Below are positions 22,200-35,042 of a stretch of 64,000 nucleotides of DNA, piece after piece (within the stretch, counting starts at the first letter, position 1; every line of letters starts with the position of its first letter). Source of the stretch: Physcomitrium patens (taxonomy: Eukaryota; Streptophyta; Bryopsida; Funariales; Funariaceae); the NCBI RefSeq assembly GCF_000002425.4, contig NC_037267.1:7205396-7269395 (forward strand), read 5' to 3'. The position numbers were made by a program, and so were the translations under genes. The notes beneath the pieces were generated by a model, which saw nothing but the letters and a program-made list of their open reading frames with translations, was not told where the DNA came from and ran no database searches.

Positions 22200-23332
22200 A
22201 GACCACACGTTGTCAATCTTGTAAGATTCGATCGATTATTTCCACTTCCAAATTATTACCTATTTGAAGACATATAGAATTGAATTGGAAGACATAATCT
22301 TACACCGATCTAGATTGTATAAGATTTGTTACTTGATTGCATGCTATCTTTCTCATATTACTGGACCAAAATTGATTCTTAAACTCAGTCTCAAATTCCT
22401 CTGAATTCCAAACTCTGCCTTAAGCTTCAGAATTTTTAACTCAATGTGGCCACAAAATGGCTACCGTATCTTTCAAATAGGTCGCTACATATATAAATCC
22501 TTCAACATTATTTATTCCAAATAGTTACAAATATTATTGCATATTAAAGAAATATTGACATACATCTTTTTTTCTTAAAGTTCAAAAATATGTACTAACC
22601 TTACTCAATTTTAGTCCAGCAGATATCGACTTCATTGTCTATAAAGCTTATATTTGTCCTTGTAAAGTAGCTATGTGGCCTAAAAAATCTTGTTTTTGAG
22701 CCTCTATGTGGGATTGCACTACCATATCTTCTATGTTGTAATTTTTTTACTAGTTCCCACTATTAAAATGTCATTTCATGTTGTGATTGATTTTTTAAAA
22801 GTAGCTTGTGGTAGCATCAAAATAATATTTAATATGTCCACAACAATGAACATTGGACTAGATAATACCTATTGATACACTACTAAAAAAATAATATAAT
22901 ACTAGCTCAAATATCAATGAAATAGGACCGGTCTATTTCAAGTGAGCAAGAGCCTTCTAATCATTACCAACACAAAACCTCATCACAAGGTAGGACAAAC
23001 TAGACTAAAAAAAGATTGAATAGAATTAAATAAAATGACATAAGAAAGATAAAATTGAGCAAATAGAACTAAAATAAAACAAACCAAAACATGAAGATAC
23101 AAAATCCAATTATATTATGTAAAAAGGTCAGAAGCCATACTTGATCAAATGTCCCAAAAGGCCCTAGCCAGTCCTATTTATACTTTTTTCTACTACCTTG
23201 GAATTTATAGAACATTCCTAGATGGTAGATCCCACTTAGATAATTGCTTTAAATTCCTTTAAGAAGATTCTATGATGGCCCTACCTAGATAACCATCTTA
23301 TATTCTTTTTAGAATGTTCCACGGTGGTATCA
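22200..23332 (-). mobile_element. Gyp-C2: 5' LTR and gag of a second Gyp-C copy
   Basis: Minus-strand LTR 22918-23332 (415 bp) ends TTTCA, followed by TTGATATTTGAGC (decayed iMet primer site). 22200-22917 aligns inverted with Gyp-C gag at about 8800-9450. Truncated at 22200. Confidence 0.75.
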
Positions 23333-23785
23333 AGGACATTAACAAGAAGAAGATGCATAAACTTGAAAAATCTATGTCAAAAGAAAAGTGGCAAAATCAC
23401 AATAAAGTAATATGTATATTAAAAAAAAATTAGAGTGGCTATTGCCAAATAACAAAGAAACTAAAAACTCTTAAATCTAGACTAGAAATAAGAAAAGAGT
23501 TGACAAGTGTAAAGAGGGCTTCACTCTTGCCTCTATATATACTATCTAATTAGGAGCTATGTGGCGATGTTCTATAAGACCTCTAATATGTGTAGACTTT
23601 GTAAGACACATACCTTAGCTTACAAGGCAAGTTTTCTACGTGTAAGCTACATAGTTAGCTTATTCTTCAAGCTATCAATATGTGTAGCATATGGCCAACT
23701 TATTGATCATATTTTTAATCTAAAAAGTCAATTAAAGACATCTATAAAATCAAAGCAATATCTATAAAGCTTCTAAAAAGCTACT
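23328..23785 (-). repeat. Partial Chromo LTR, fragment f2
   Basis: Starts TATCAAGGACAT and runs 458 bp before being cut by the next LTR at 23786. The first five bases are shared with the end of the Gyp-C2 LTR, so the boundary is uncertain by that much. Contains the TATATATA/hairpin segment. Confidence 0.75.
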
Positions 23786-24454
23786 TGTCAAGGACAAGAT
23801 TTTGATAAAAAAAAAATAAACAAGTGAGACTTTTCTTAAAGAAAGATAATAAAATAGAAATAACTAAATGTAATTATTAAGAAAGAAACAGGAATGGCTA
23901 TTACCAAAAGACAAGAAAACTAGAGACTCTGAAAACTAGACTAGAAGCAAGAAAGGAGTTGACAAGAGTGAAGAAGGCTTCACTCTTGCCTCTATATATA
24001 CTATCTACCAAAGAGCTACATGGCGATGTTCTATAAGACATCCAAAAATATGTTGACTTTGCACAACATGTATCTTAACTTGCAAGGCAAATTTTTTATA
24101 TAGGCACTACATATTTACCTTGTTCCACAAGCTACCAACATGTGTGGTATGTGATTAACTTGTTGACTAAGTTTCTAACCTATTAATTAAGTATAAATAC
24201 ATAGAAAGTAAAAATAACCTCTATAAAGCTTCTAAGAAGCTATTCTAGAAGATATTATGAAATTAATCTACTTTTACATATTTCTACCTATTCATATTTT
24301 CTAGGTAATAATTATAATAAATATATGTCCATAATATTATCCTCTCTTTTAGGGACGAGTTCCATGAGGAGCGGTGATCACATGTCAAAGAAGTCTAAGA
24401 TGCGGCGAATTGTATTTGCCACATACTCTGATCTTTGTTCTCTTTGAAGATGAT
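23786..24454 (-). mobile_element. Chromo fragment f3: 3' LTR and end of extra ORF
   Basis: LTR 23786-24336 (551 bp), purine tract, then the last part of the extra ORF up to 24454, where sequence switches to Gyp-C integrase. Confidence 0.75.
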
Positions 24455-25113
24455 TGATATGTCTTAATATCTCTCTTATACCTTATTATTATGCGGATAA
24501 CTATTGGTAATATAAGACCTTCGAAGAATGTGATCAAGTATTACTTTTCAATCCCAACTTACAACTTTTTACATCAACCTAAATCTTTAAAGTAGCACCT
24601 CAATAGCTTAGTTCTTTCATCATTTTTGAAGTGATTTTTGAGGTCACATACGGCCTTCAGCTTTCGCCACATATTTGGATCCATTCAATTTTTTATATTT
24701 TACAATTGAAGGAATTTCATATCGAGTCAAATTTATTTTACGAATCAATACTAACTACTACTACCACTAGTTGTAATTGATGATCAATAAGAATATTAAG
24801 TAGATAGTATTTTGGAATATCGTAACCTTTGTTTTGGCAATGGATGTTTATAATTTTAATATAAAATTCTTTAGAAAGGTTATCTCATCTATGATACAAT
24901 GTGGAAATCTATACAGAACCTCAACCTTTGCCAAGAGATAATTTAGAAATACTATAGAGAGCAAAACGAGGACGTTCTGTATTTGTGGAGGAGAATTTAC
25001 AATAACAAGGTATAAATAAGATATTTGTATTATTGATACTTAGGATTAGATAGTTGAAATCATATTTGAAAAATTTTGAAAGTTTTTAGAGTTGAGGCTA
25101 GGTTAGTGGATTA
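24455..25113 (+). pseudogene. Integrase C-terminus and 3' leader of Gyp-C
   Basis: Weak frame containing SQL...FLHQPKSL near 24540-24610, like the vFHVSQL segment that ends gypsy integrases, and QPLPRD...RGRSVFVEE near 24917-25005. Heavily decayed, leading into the 3' LTR. Confidence 0.45.
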
Positions 25114-25532
25114 TGCAAGATCCATCGTAGAATATTTTAGAAAGAGCTTAGGAAAATTATCTAGGTAGAATCCACCATAGAACCTTTTAGAAGGAATTTA
25201 GGACAGTTATCTAAATGAGATCCACCATATAGGAACATTCTTTAAAATCTAGGGTGATAGAATAAATATAATTATAATTGGCTAGGGCCTTTTGAAAGAA
25301 ATAAAGAGGTATGGCTTTGGACCTTCTCTCTTAGTAAATTTTGATTTTGCATCTTTTTGTTCATTTCTTCTTTTGTTCAAATTTCCATTTACACAATTTT
25401 GTCTTTCGTGTCATATTTTGTTTAATTTTGTTCAATTTTATTTTGATCCATTTGTCCTACTTTGTCATGAGATTTTATATTGCTATGGATTAAAAGAGTC
25501 TTAGACTTTCAAGATAGAGTGATCTTGTTTCA
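25114..25532 (+). repeat. 3' LTR of Gyp-C
   Basis: 419 bp, TGCAAGATCC...TTGTTTCA. Followed at once by Chromo-1 integrase. Confidence 0.78.
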
Positions 25533-25938
25533 TTACCAATTGCAAAAGAATTATCCAATCATCTTATTGATAGTTGATGGTGTATCTAAAATACTGCTCC
25601 AAAACTTGATTTACATGCTCTATTTGTCCATTAGTTTAATGGTGGAAAGCTAAAGTTAGTTTTTTATCCACTTTTAGAATCTTGAAAAGCATTCTCCAAA
25701 ATCTTGATATAAATTGAGTTTTCCTATCTGATACAATATCCTTAAGTAATTCATAATAGTAATAGATGTTATCAAAGAAAAGCTTGGCTGTTTCTTCACT
25801 TGTGATAGATTTGATACATATTATAAAATTATATATAAGCATCCTTCAAAATAGAGTAGATTGTCTTTAAACTTGAACTTGAAAGCATCATGAGACTTAA
25901 AAGAAGAGTTCTTGATATCATTAATAAGAAGATCATGG
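25533..25938 (-). pseudogene. Integrase core of Chromo-1
   Basis: Minus-strand frame 25842-25636 carries ITSEETAKLFFDNIYYYYELL and IVSDRKTQFISRFWRMLFKI, which includes the second catalytic Asp. Internal loss of roughly 300 bp relative to Chromo-3 removes the first Asp region. The sequence stops at G1 and resumes at 28187. Confidence 0.7.
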
Positions 25939-26214
25939 TGTCGTAATATGTGAAGTCTTGCTTGAGAATGCTCTGGGCACTTGGCTATGGAAGGTAGAAT
26001 GGAAATTACAACAATAAAATCCTAACTCTAATAGAATACTAACTAAACTCTATTTAGACCATAATAATGCTAAACAAACTTTAATCAAATTTAAAGAAAC
26101 CTCAAAGGAATTACAAAGAAATAATAAGAAATCTTAAAGAAATATATCTCAAATACATCTCAATTCAATCTTAATCTAATCCTAGTTAAAATCCTATTGA
26201 ATTTCATTCAAATT

Positions 26215-26400
26215 TTAGGCCAAAAACTAACTAAATCTTAAATCCTAAATAAATCCTAATTAAATTCTAAACCCTAAATCAAACCCTAATCAAATCCTAA
26301 ATCCTAAATAAAATCCTAACTAAATCTTTAATTCTAAATCAAATCCTAACCAAATCCTAAACCAAATCCTAAATCCTAAATCAAATCCTAGTAATTCATA
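26215..26400. repeat. Telomere-like degenerate repeat in G1
   Basis: Irregular series of aaatcctaa, aaaccctaa and atcctaac motifs, variants of the plant telomere unit CCCTAAA. A longer array occurs at the same place in G2. Confidence 0.75.
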
Positions 26401-26878
26401 CAACAGATTTAAACCTCAATTATTAATAAATAAATATTGATCTTAATTCAAAATTTGTATGCTTTTTAAAAATTAAGTTAAAAACAAACACAAAAAATTT
26501 GAAAAGGATCGAAATTTCCAAATAGACGATAGCCTCAAAAATGTGCTTAGATATAGGCCAGCCTCTTTCTTTAACCTTGATGCCAATCTTCCTTCTTTTC
26601 ACTATTTGATTGATTTCAAATTTTTCATATACATAGGAAAACAAGACTAATATCTTCACACAAAAATTTCACTCTAATCCAATTAGTAGATTGTAAAAAA
26701 TCTTAAAAGCCTTCACTAGATCTAAAATTCTATTTTTTGAGACCTTAACCCACTTAAACCTCAATAATCCTCAATTCAACTATTACATCGAGCTTAGATT
26801 TATAATACATATTAAGCATAATTATAACCATTAACCTAAAAAATTTCACCTATAGATCTATAACAAAATTCTTGAAAT

Positions 26879-27661
26879 TGTTAGTGTGATTGGTCGTTTT
26901 ACTTATTCCAAATTAATCTAATGGGAATAAACTTGTATAGGGGGATTCGAACATGGGGAATGACTAGTTGCTTAAGCGTTCACGTTAGGGTCATACAATC
27001 AATTACCTCCTGAATGTATCGTCTCTATTTCTAATATCTGAATACACAAGGAAACTATAATCTCTTCTTTCACCTTATCGGTCTCTTCCTTACAATAATT
27101 CAGTCGTATCAATAACTACTATTTCCACCAATATATTCACCTTCATAATCTCCAACTGTAATACTATGCCCTCACAGCTTTCATCACACAATTACCTTCA
27201 TTCCAATCACTGGAATTCTTCACATAGAAATGCCATTCACATTATCGTGTTTCACACAAACACAAACTCATTCTCTCTGCTGAACTACAATTAGATTTCA
27301 GCATTCAATCTTTCTTCTTCTCAAATAATACCAATCACATTTCCATTCCATAATTTACTTCACAATATTCAGAAACTCTCAATCCTCTTATTTAAAGAAA
27401 ATAACAAACAAAAGAAAAGAGGTAGCACCAAGCTTACCCTGGCTCACAACTATCAAAGCGATGGCACCTTAATTAACTTCTACAACTCCTATATACTTTC
27501 CCCTGATTCTCCAAATTCTAACCATAATTCTATAATTAACCACTTTTAAGAATTAAATCACTCATCCATCCTCTTGAATTTCTTATTATATAGACTATTA
27601 ATATATTTTACTAATATCTTTCAAAAACGAATTAATATCTATTCTATAGTTAGATATATCA
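26879..27661. mobile_element. K: unassigned insert within G1
   Basis: Absent from G2, where the flanks are nearly continuous. Has TG...CA ends (TGTTAGTGTG...AGATATATCA) but no matching duplication, so it could be a solo LTR with eroded flanks or sequence lost from G2. No coding region. Confidence 0.4.
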
Positions 27662-28186
27662 ACCTTATTTTATTTCACAAAATCCAAGTCATCAGAAAAC
27701 AAACTTAACTTTGTAAAGCTCTTACAAAGTCATTAAAAATTGGAATCATCTAAAACCAATACTCATAAAAATCCTATCTAGTTTTCTATCAAATTCCACT
27801 CTTTGATTTACAAAAGAATCCTTGAATTGCCGTAGGTGTTCGGTTTTGTGCCTCAAGGTCTGATTTCGACCCAGGTTGATAATTGGCCCTCCTCAGGTAT
27901 CAATATCTAGTTTTTCTAGATAATTTTTGCTAGAATTTACTCTTAACTTCTTCCTAAAGATGTTGATGTCATTTATTTTTTGAATCCACCTTATTTTGCC
28001 TTATTTTTTATCCTACAAAGTAAGTAGAAGCTATTTTTTTTAAAAAAGCGGCATTACTACTAAAAGTTTTACTACCTTCCTATTTTTTATCTATATTTTT
28101 TTACTTTATCTTTCAACTTGGCTCTTCTATAATAAGATCCATATTATTATCTTTCACTATATGGTCTTGTTACAATATAAAAATGG

Positions 28187-29843
28187 GACATACTTTATTG
28201 AATTTAAACAAAATATTTTTTAGAGTTTGCTAACTACTATTAGATCGAATCAACAATTAATGTTGATTTTATTGCTTGAAGATGAAAATACTCCAAATTC
28301 AAGAGAATCATTCTTTGTTGATCAAAACATGTGTCTTCCTCTTTTGGTGCAAGATAAGAATGTCTAGAAAGGACGTTTGATAAATCTTATTATTTTTCAA
28401 ATCAATAAATAATCCTAAAATCAAAACTTCACAAAGTCATGGTCTATTGAGCTTGGTGACAATTCAAAATATGTATTGATATAAAATATTTAAGATTCTT
28501 ATGGTTGGTATAAATAGTGATTAGATTAGAAGCACCTTCTAAATAATGGTGCCATTCTTGAAATGAATCTCTAATTGAAAGAAGTTCTTTATCGTGAATC
28601 TTGTAGTTGACCTTGGTTACTAAAACATTTCTTGAATGAAAAGCTATTTGGTGAATTTTATCATTTTTTCCTATTTGTGATAATACAACACTCAAAGCAA
28701 ATTCAAATGCATCTTTTTTCATAAAAAATAGCTTAAAAAAGTCAATGAGATATAAAATTGGTGCAAAAATAAACACTGTCTTTAAAGCTTCAAATGATGC
28801 TTTCACTTCTTGATGCCATTGAAGTTTGTCTTTACAAGTCAAATATATAAGTAGACGTGCAACTTGAGAAAATTCTTGATAAAAATCTAATAGTAGTTAG
28901 CAAATTCTAAAAAATATTAGACATCTCTTTTTGTTAATGAGATCTTCCAATCTATAATAGTTTAAACTTTCTTAGGATCTATTATAAATCCATCATTTGA
29001 AATGATGTATGCTAAGAAGTCAATATGAATAGTATGAAATATATACTTTTCTATCTTGGCATAGAGTCTTGTATCTTAGTTTTTGTAATATATGATGAAG
29101 ATAAAATTCATATTTTTTTGTATTCCTGGAATAGATTAAGATATTGTCTAAGTAATAGATAATAAAGTCATCTAAGAACTCTCAAAAAATATCATTCATT
29201 AGATGTTAGAAAGTTGCTATTACATTTGTAAGTCTAAGATGCATGACATTGTTTTTAAAATATCCATATCTTGTTCAAAATATAATTTTCTATTCATCTC
29301 ATTATTTGATGCATACCAAATTGTTTACTCCTTGTAGATTTATTTTTATATAGATCTTAGCTTGATTCAATTGATTAAAAAGTCTAGATATTAAAGATAA
29401 TAGGTACGTATTCTTGATGGTGATATTATTGAGGTTTTGATAATCAACATACATCTTCAATAATTCATTGTTTTTCTTCACAAATAAAATCGGAGCTCTT
29501 TTTGGAAATTTGGAATAGCTTATGAAGTTCTTGGCCAATTTTTTTAAAATATTTATTGAGTTAAGCCAACTCATTCTGTGATAAACTATAAATTGGTCCA
29601 AATAGTAGTAGATCTCCTTCTTGAAGGTCAATTGAGCAGTCATAGGCATGATGTTTTAGTAGAATATTTGTATTTTTTATCTCAAATACATCTTAAAAAT
29701 CTTGATATTGGCTTGAAATGCCACTTGAAATCTTTCTACCATTAGAAACGGATGCATCATAAATGACACATGCTAATCTTTCTTTTGCAGCATGTAAGAA
29801 AACTCTTGTATCTACAAATATAGGTTTAATTACATTAGACTTA
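28187..29843 (-). pseudogene. RNase H, RT and protease end of Chromo-1
   Basis: RNase H frame 28842-28444 includes LQWHQEVKASFEAL, FEFALSVVLSQIG and IYTNHKNLKYF (T-D-H usually; N here). RT frame 29649-29302 includes APILFVKKNNELLKMYVDYQ. The RT catalytic box reads YLDN (29154-29143) in place of YLDD. The left part 28187-28440 is inter-domain linker. Interrupted at 29843 by Chromo-2. Confidence 0.8.
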
Positions 29844-30388
29844 TATCACGGACATACATATTTATCTTGATAATTATTTAGATAATAAAAATAGATAGAA
29901 GTAAGTCAAAATAGATAAATATAATAATATCTTATAAAAAGCTTCTTAGAAGCTTCATAAGATGTTGTTTTTCTTTTATACATATCTACAAGTGATTGGT
30001 AGATTGAAAATTTAGCCAACAAAGAGACCACGTGTCAACATGCTGACCACTTGTAGTATAAGTTGGACACATGGCATATACCTAGGAAACTTGCCTTACA
30101 AATTAGACATGTGTCCTATAAGTTGGATATGTGTTAGAGGTCCTATAGCATGTTGCTACATAGTTCTTAATTAAGTAGTATATATAGAGGCAAGAATGAG
30201 GCCCTCCTCACTCTTTTCAATTCTTTTTTTACTTTTAGTCTAGTTTCAAGAATCTTATGTATTGTAATCTTTAACAATAGCTATTCTAATTCTTCCTTGA
30301 ATATACATACTTTCTTCTAATTTATCACTTTCATTTTGACATAGATTCCATGAATTTATGTATCTTCTTCCAATTTATATCCTTGATA
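29844..30388 (+). repeat. 5' LTR of Chromo-2
   Basis: TATCACGG...CTTGATA; TATATATAGAGG near 30180. Followed by the family leader GATTGACAAGAGTACAC. Confidence 0.85.
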
Positions 30389-30593
30389 GATTGACAAGAG
30401 TACACATACAATATCAAAGCTTTGTCCTTTCTTAATTAAGAATAGATTATCCCTTTCTCTTGATAAGACATAAGCATATTAGAAGTTACAGATTACCCTC
30501 TTCTAAATCAATATTATTTTTAGAATTTTTTTTTCTTGATTCTTGAGTATTTTATTCTGTGAAAATAGACACCTTTCTTTTTATTGCACTAGC

Positions 30594-31610
30594 ATGGTAA
30601 AACTTGTTGAAATGAAAAGTGCAATGGCTCAAATACAAGAGCAAATGAGAGAATTAATGCTTACAATGCATCAACTCAGTCTTCCACCATAAGTAGCAAT
30701 AAGATTATCAGGCAATGAAGATATAGAGATGATCAGAGTTGCTTCAATATCTACACTAAATCATACTACTCTTCCTACAATAGAACATCGTTCAAGTTTC
30801 AATGAACCAAAAATTGAATTGTTTGAAAAGTTTGATGGTATAAGATTTAAGTTTGAGGATTCATCAATTAAGTACAACTGGTGATTGAACTAAAACCTCA
30901 AAATTATTCAACTCAAGGATTACAAGTAAGATTTATTAGAACATTACTTTCAAGTTCTGCTTTATGAGGATTTTCATCATTTTTTGAATGATATAATCTA
31001 ATATTGGATAATTTGGAAGTATTCTTAGTGGAGTTTCAATCTATATATAGAGAACATAATACAATCCATGTTGCAACTAACAAGATTTATATCTTGCAAC
31101 AAAGCAATCAATCAGTAATATTATATGCTTTATAATTTCAACAACTAGCAATAAATATTAAGTGGGATGATGCAACACTCATCAGTCAGTTTTCTTATGG
31201 ATTATAATATGAAGTAAAGAAATTGATGTTCAATTTACCTAATCCTTAGACATTGAATCAAACAATTGACTTTGTTGTGAAATGTAATAATTGGCTTTTT
31301 GATTTTTGATCTAAAAATTACATAATAGAACTTCAACATTATTACAATTCAATGACAATATCAATGACTTCTCAATCTAAATATTTGGAAGTAAAAGATA
31401 TGCAAATTGATGCAATATATTTTAAACCTCTTATTAAACAAAAAAAGACTTGTTGTCATCAAAAAAGATTACATTTATATTATGGAGAAGCTAAGCACAC
31501 TGTTCAATATTGTCCAAAGAAACCACATAACTACAAAATGAGGAGTACTGTTGTCTAAGATGAAAACATAATAGAAAATAAATTTGTTCAAGTACAATAG
31601 AAATCATGTA
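30594..31610 (+). pseudogene. gag of Chromo-2
   Basis: Starts ATG at 30594: MVKLVEMKSAMAQIQEQMRE, a short coiled-coil-like N-terminus, then a capsid region with several stops. The zinc knuckle near 31470 is degenerate (LYYGEAKHTVQYC; Cys replaced by Tyr). Gag ends with a TAG at about 31600, and protease lies in the -1 frame, as in Chromo-3. Confidence 0.78.
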
Positions 31611-32295
31611 GTTGGAATCTTATACAATCCTTAATGAAAGTCCTATTCTCTCCTCAAAATCCTCTCTTTAATTTATAATAGATGTGCATTCAAGATCTAA
31701 AAATCACAAAGCTTCTATCTTAATATATTCAAGAGCCTCAATTTGTTTTTTAGATGAAGAATTTTTTAAAAGACATAATATAGTTAGTACAAAAAATTAA
31801 ATCCATACACATAGAAATTATAAACAATCGTCCATTATTATTTAGAGATATTAGTTATGAAATACTTCCTATAGATATAGTAATAAATGGTCATAATAGT
31901 GGCATAAATTTTAATATAATTAAATCTCCTTTCAATCCAATTACTTTAGGATTATCGTTGCTAGAAAAATAAAATCCTATTATAGATTGGATTTCTTATA
32001 AAGTTGATTTTTTGTCAAAAATCATTTATAATTTTTTTAATTTAGTAAAAAGCCATGAGTCTAATATAACCAAACTTATACTTGTAGGTACAAAAGCTTT
32101 TTTTTATGATGCAAAAATTGGATCGTCTTTTGTTATTTATGCCACATCCATTTTAAATGATGGAAAGATTTCAAGTGAAATTTCAAGTAATTATTAAGAT
32201 TTTAAAGATATTTTTGAAAAGAAGAATGCAAATATTTTCTTGGAGCATTGTCTATATGATTTTTCAATCGATCTTAAAGAAGGAATTCAATTGCC
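31611..32295 (+). pseudogene. Protease of Chromo-2
   Basis: ILSSKSSL, then ASILIYSRASICFLDEE at 31715-31765. Compared with DSGA in Chromo-3, Asp is replaced by Tyr and Gly by Arg, so it is inactive. Continues via LGLS-like wording and FNLVKSHESNITKLILVGTK to the site where Chromo-3 is inserted. Confidence 0.75.
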
Positions 32296-32843
32296 TGTCA
32301 AGGACATAAATCTTGAAGAAAGAGAATCCTCAATATACTCTTCTATCACTGAAAAAAACTAAAAAGTCACTCAAAAGATGATATAATATTAACTAGAATC
32401 GCTTTTGTCAAAAACAAGAAGACTAGAAAGTCTTGAAATAAGTTTAAGACTAGAAAGGCATTCACAAGAGTAAAGAAGGCTTCACTCTTGCCTCCATATA
32501 TACTATCTAACTAAAAGCTATATGGCGATGTCCTATAGGACCTCCAACATATATTGACTTTGCTAGCCATATGTCTTATCTTATAAGGCAAGTTATCTAT
32601 GTATGCACCATGTAGTTGGCTTTTTCCACAAGCTATTATATTAAGATAACTTGTTCTACAAGCTACCAATACATGGTTAGCTTTTTGGCCAAGTTTATAA
32701 CCTACAAACACATCTAAAGTCAAAACCATATCTATAAAGCATTTAGGAAGCTTATTTAGAAGACTTTATAAAATTATTCTATTTTACCTACTTCTACTTA
32801 ATCTTATAAGTAACTATTGAGATAAATATATATTTCCATGATA
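32296..32843 (-). repeat. 3' LTR of Chromo-3
   Basis: 548 bp, inner end TGATA (decayed). A purine tract with AAGGAGG follows at 32844-32860 on the minus strand. Confidence 0.88.
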
Positions 32844-32884
32844 TTACACCTCCTTATAGGGACGAGTTCCATAAGGAACAGTCT

Positions 32885-33305
32885 TCATATGTTAAAGAAG
32901 TCCAAGATGCGGTAAATTGTATTTGCTACATACTCTGATCTTTGTTCTCTTTGAAGATGGTTGATAGGTCCTCTCAACCATCTATAGTGTCCCATACCAA
33001 GACAAGAAGACCACCCTCTTATTTGGTCATTGTTGAGGCCTTCATAACTTTCTTCAAATAAAACATTTGAAACATCGTTAGGAGTTGTTTCTATCTCTAA
33101 TAAAATCACTAAATATTGGGAGTCTCTTCCAAGGTTGTGATACCAAACATGTTGTATGTTGCCATCTTCGAGGAAGAACATGTTGTTCTTGATAATCTTC
33201 ATCTCGATTCCATCATCTTAAAGGTTGTGACAATCATAATATTTCATCTGGTAAGTCCACAAATAAAAGCTCTTGAGCTCATTCAGCTAGTTGTTGGTAC
33301 TCCAT
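32885..33305 (-). pseudogene. Extra 3' ORF of Chromo-3
   Basis: 421 bp, start ATGGAGTACC, 106 nt after the pol stop, 41 nt before the LTR. The last 105 codons (33202-32885) are open and include QHVWYHNLGRD, SYEGLNNDQIRGWSS and RWLRGPINHLQREQRSEY. No known domain recognised, no membrane segment, no Cys/His cluster. Confidence 0.78.
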
Positions 33306-33411
33306 CTCATCACAAATACACAGAAGCTACAATGAAAGATAGAAGGTAGAATGTTATTTTTCTTTGGTCTTATTTCTTTTATAGCAAAGATTTGCTATTC
33401 TTCATCTTGGT

Positions 33412-34720
33412 TTTGATGGATATTATTGATGAAAGTCTTCAACTTTCTTTACTACATTTGTAAGATTTTTTGATGGGTCCCATATGCGTTCACTAATATC
33501 ATATCCATGCTAATAAATAAGATATTCTAACCTATTTCGGTGCCACCTTGAGTCTAAGACTTTTTCCACTTCAAACTCTTGGTTATTATCCTGTTTTATA
33601 GGAGGAGGTGGCATTTGTGTTCTTCTCAAGATATTCACTGTCTTCTACGGCTCCAAAAGAGATATGTGAAATATAGGGTGGATCTTCATAGACTCTGTTA
33701 GATATAATCGATAGGCAATAGGATTGATTTGTTCAAATATAGGAAAAGGTCTCAGCCTACGATAATCTAATTTATCACAAAGACGAGTAGTCTTGATATT
33801 ACGACAAAATAACCATACCTTATCACGCATATTATATTGATATTGGTCCTTGTGATAGGCATCCACGTTGGTCTCTTGTCCTTCTTGAGCTTCCATTAAT
33901 TGTATCTTCATTGTTGTATGTAGCTCTTACAAGCGATTTGCTAAATCTTCCACTGCAAGATTATCAACTTTTGAAAAGTCAAAAGTATCAAGACATGGAT
34001 GATAACCATAATTGGGAAAGAAAGATATTTGTTGAGTGGAAGAATGTACCAAATTATTATATACAAACTCTACCCATGGTAAAAGAGTTGTCCAATCATC
34101 TTGATCATAGTTGATGGTACATCTCAAATATTACTCCAGAACTTGATTTACACCTTCCATTTGTCCATTAGTTTGAGGATGAAAAGTTGAAGAAAGCTTT
34201 ATATCCACCTTTAGAATATTGAATAAGGTTTTTTTGAATCTTGATACATGTTGAGTCTCCCTATCTGATATAATATCCTTTGGCAATCCATTATAGTGAT
34301 AGATATTGTCAACGAAAAGCTTAGCTGTTTCTTCACTTGTGATAGATTTTGTATATGGTACAAAATGTACCATCTTGATAAAACAATCTACTATCACAAG
34401 TATAGAGCCATAAGAACTTGAGATTGAAAGATCTGTGATGAAATCAATAGAAACAATAGACCATGGTTGTTTTGGAATGGGTAATGGCTGAAGAAATCCA
34501 TAAGGTTGATGACGAGGAGTTTTTGATCTTAAAAAAATATCACAAGATTGTACAAAATCTTTGACTACCTTCCACATTTGCGGTCACCAAAAATCTTTAA
34601 ATATTAGTTCAAAAGTTTTATTGTATCCAAAATGTCTTGCTACTAGAAAGTCATGACAAGCTTGAAAAACATGTAATCGAGCTTCACCTTTTGGAACATA
34701 TAGGCATCATTGAAAATATA
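33412..34720 (-). pseudogene. Integrase and chromodomain of Chromo-3
   Basis: HHCC remnant near 34700-34540 (CDIFLRSK). Catalytic core 34577-34131 with D in VSIDFITDL, D in IISDRETQH and E in NGQMEGVNQ, so D,D,E is intact. A 66-codon frame (34127-33927) continues LLPWVEFVYNN. The GPY-type segment KLDYRRLRPFPIFEQINPIA is at 33911-33645. The chromodomain (33620-33412) is recognisable by FEVEKVLDSR and EYL...GYDI. Only a few stops. Confidence 0.85.
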
Positions 34721-35042
34721 ATAGATTATTCTTGAATTCAAACTTGGAAGTATCATAAGACTTAGAAGAAGTATCTTTGATATCTTAAATAAGAGGATTA
34801 GAGGATATGCTTGATTGAATTTGCTTCACAAATATTGAATTAATAATGAATGTTGATTTTATAACTCAAAGTTGAAAATGCTAAGGCTTCAAGAGAATTG
34901 ATCTTTGTTGATTTAAAGATGCATTTCCTTCTTTTGGTGCAAGATAAGAATGTCTATAAAGGTTGTGTGATAGACCATGTTGTTTTTTGGGTTGATAAGT
35001 GATCTTGAAATTAAATCTAGATAAAGACATGCTCTAATGAGC
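34721..35042 (-). pseudogene. RNase H-integrase linker, Chromo-3
   Basis: Aligns with the same segment of Chromo-4 (48040-48260); acidic and serine-rich, no motif. Confidence 0.55.

Larger units (their letters stand above)
8365..25532 (+). mobile_element. Gyp-C: second Ty3/gypsy family, split and partly replaced
   Basis: LTRs of 417 bp (8365-8781) and 419 bp (25114-25532) match along their length and sit exactly where Chromo-1 integrase is broken. A TGGTATCA primer site follows the first LTR. Gag with a CCHC knuckle, protease and the start of RT follow; then A1 interrupts protease and D1 cuts RT. Remaining RT, RNase H and most integrase are missing, replaced by fragments of Chromo and of another Gyp-C copy (20944-24454). 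The integrase C-terminal part reappears at 24455. The 5-bp duplication is not clear (ACTTC versus TTACC). Confidence 0.75.
25939..28182 (-). mobile_element. G1: solo LTR of the A1-related group
   Basis: 2244 bp; left end TGTCGTAATATG followed by CTTGCTTGAGAATGCTCTGGG, the conserved U5 end of this group in reverse. The right end is decayed (ACAATATAAAA). ATGG duplications (25935-25938, 28183-28186). About 500 bp longer than G2, largely due to insert K. Confidence 0.8.

Noticed and set aside
26215..26400. Interstitial telomere or chromosome fusion
   Set aside because: Degenerate, and occurs at the same place in two copies of an LTR, so it belongs to the element.
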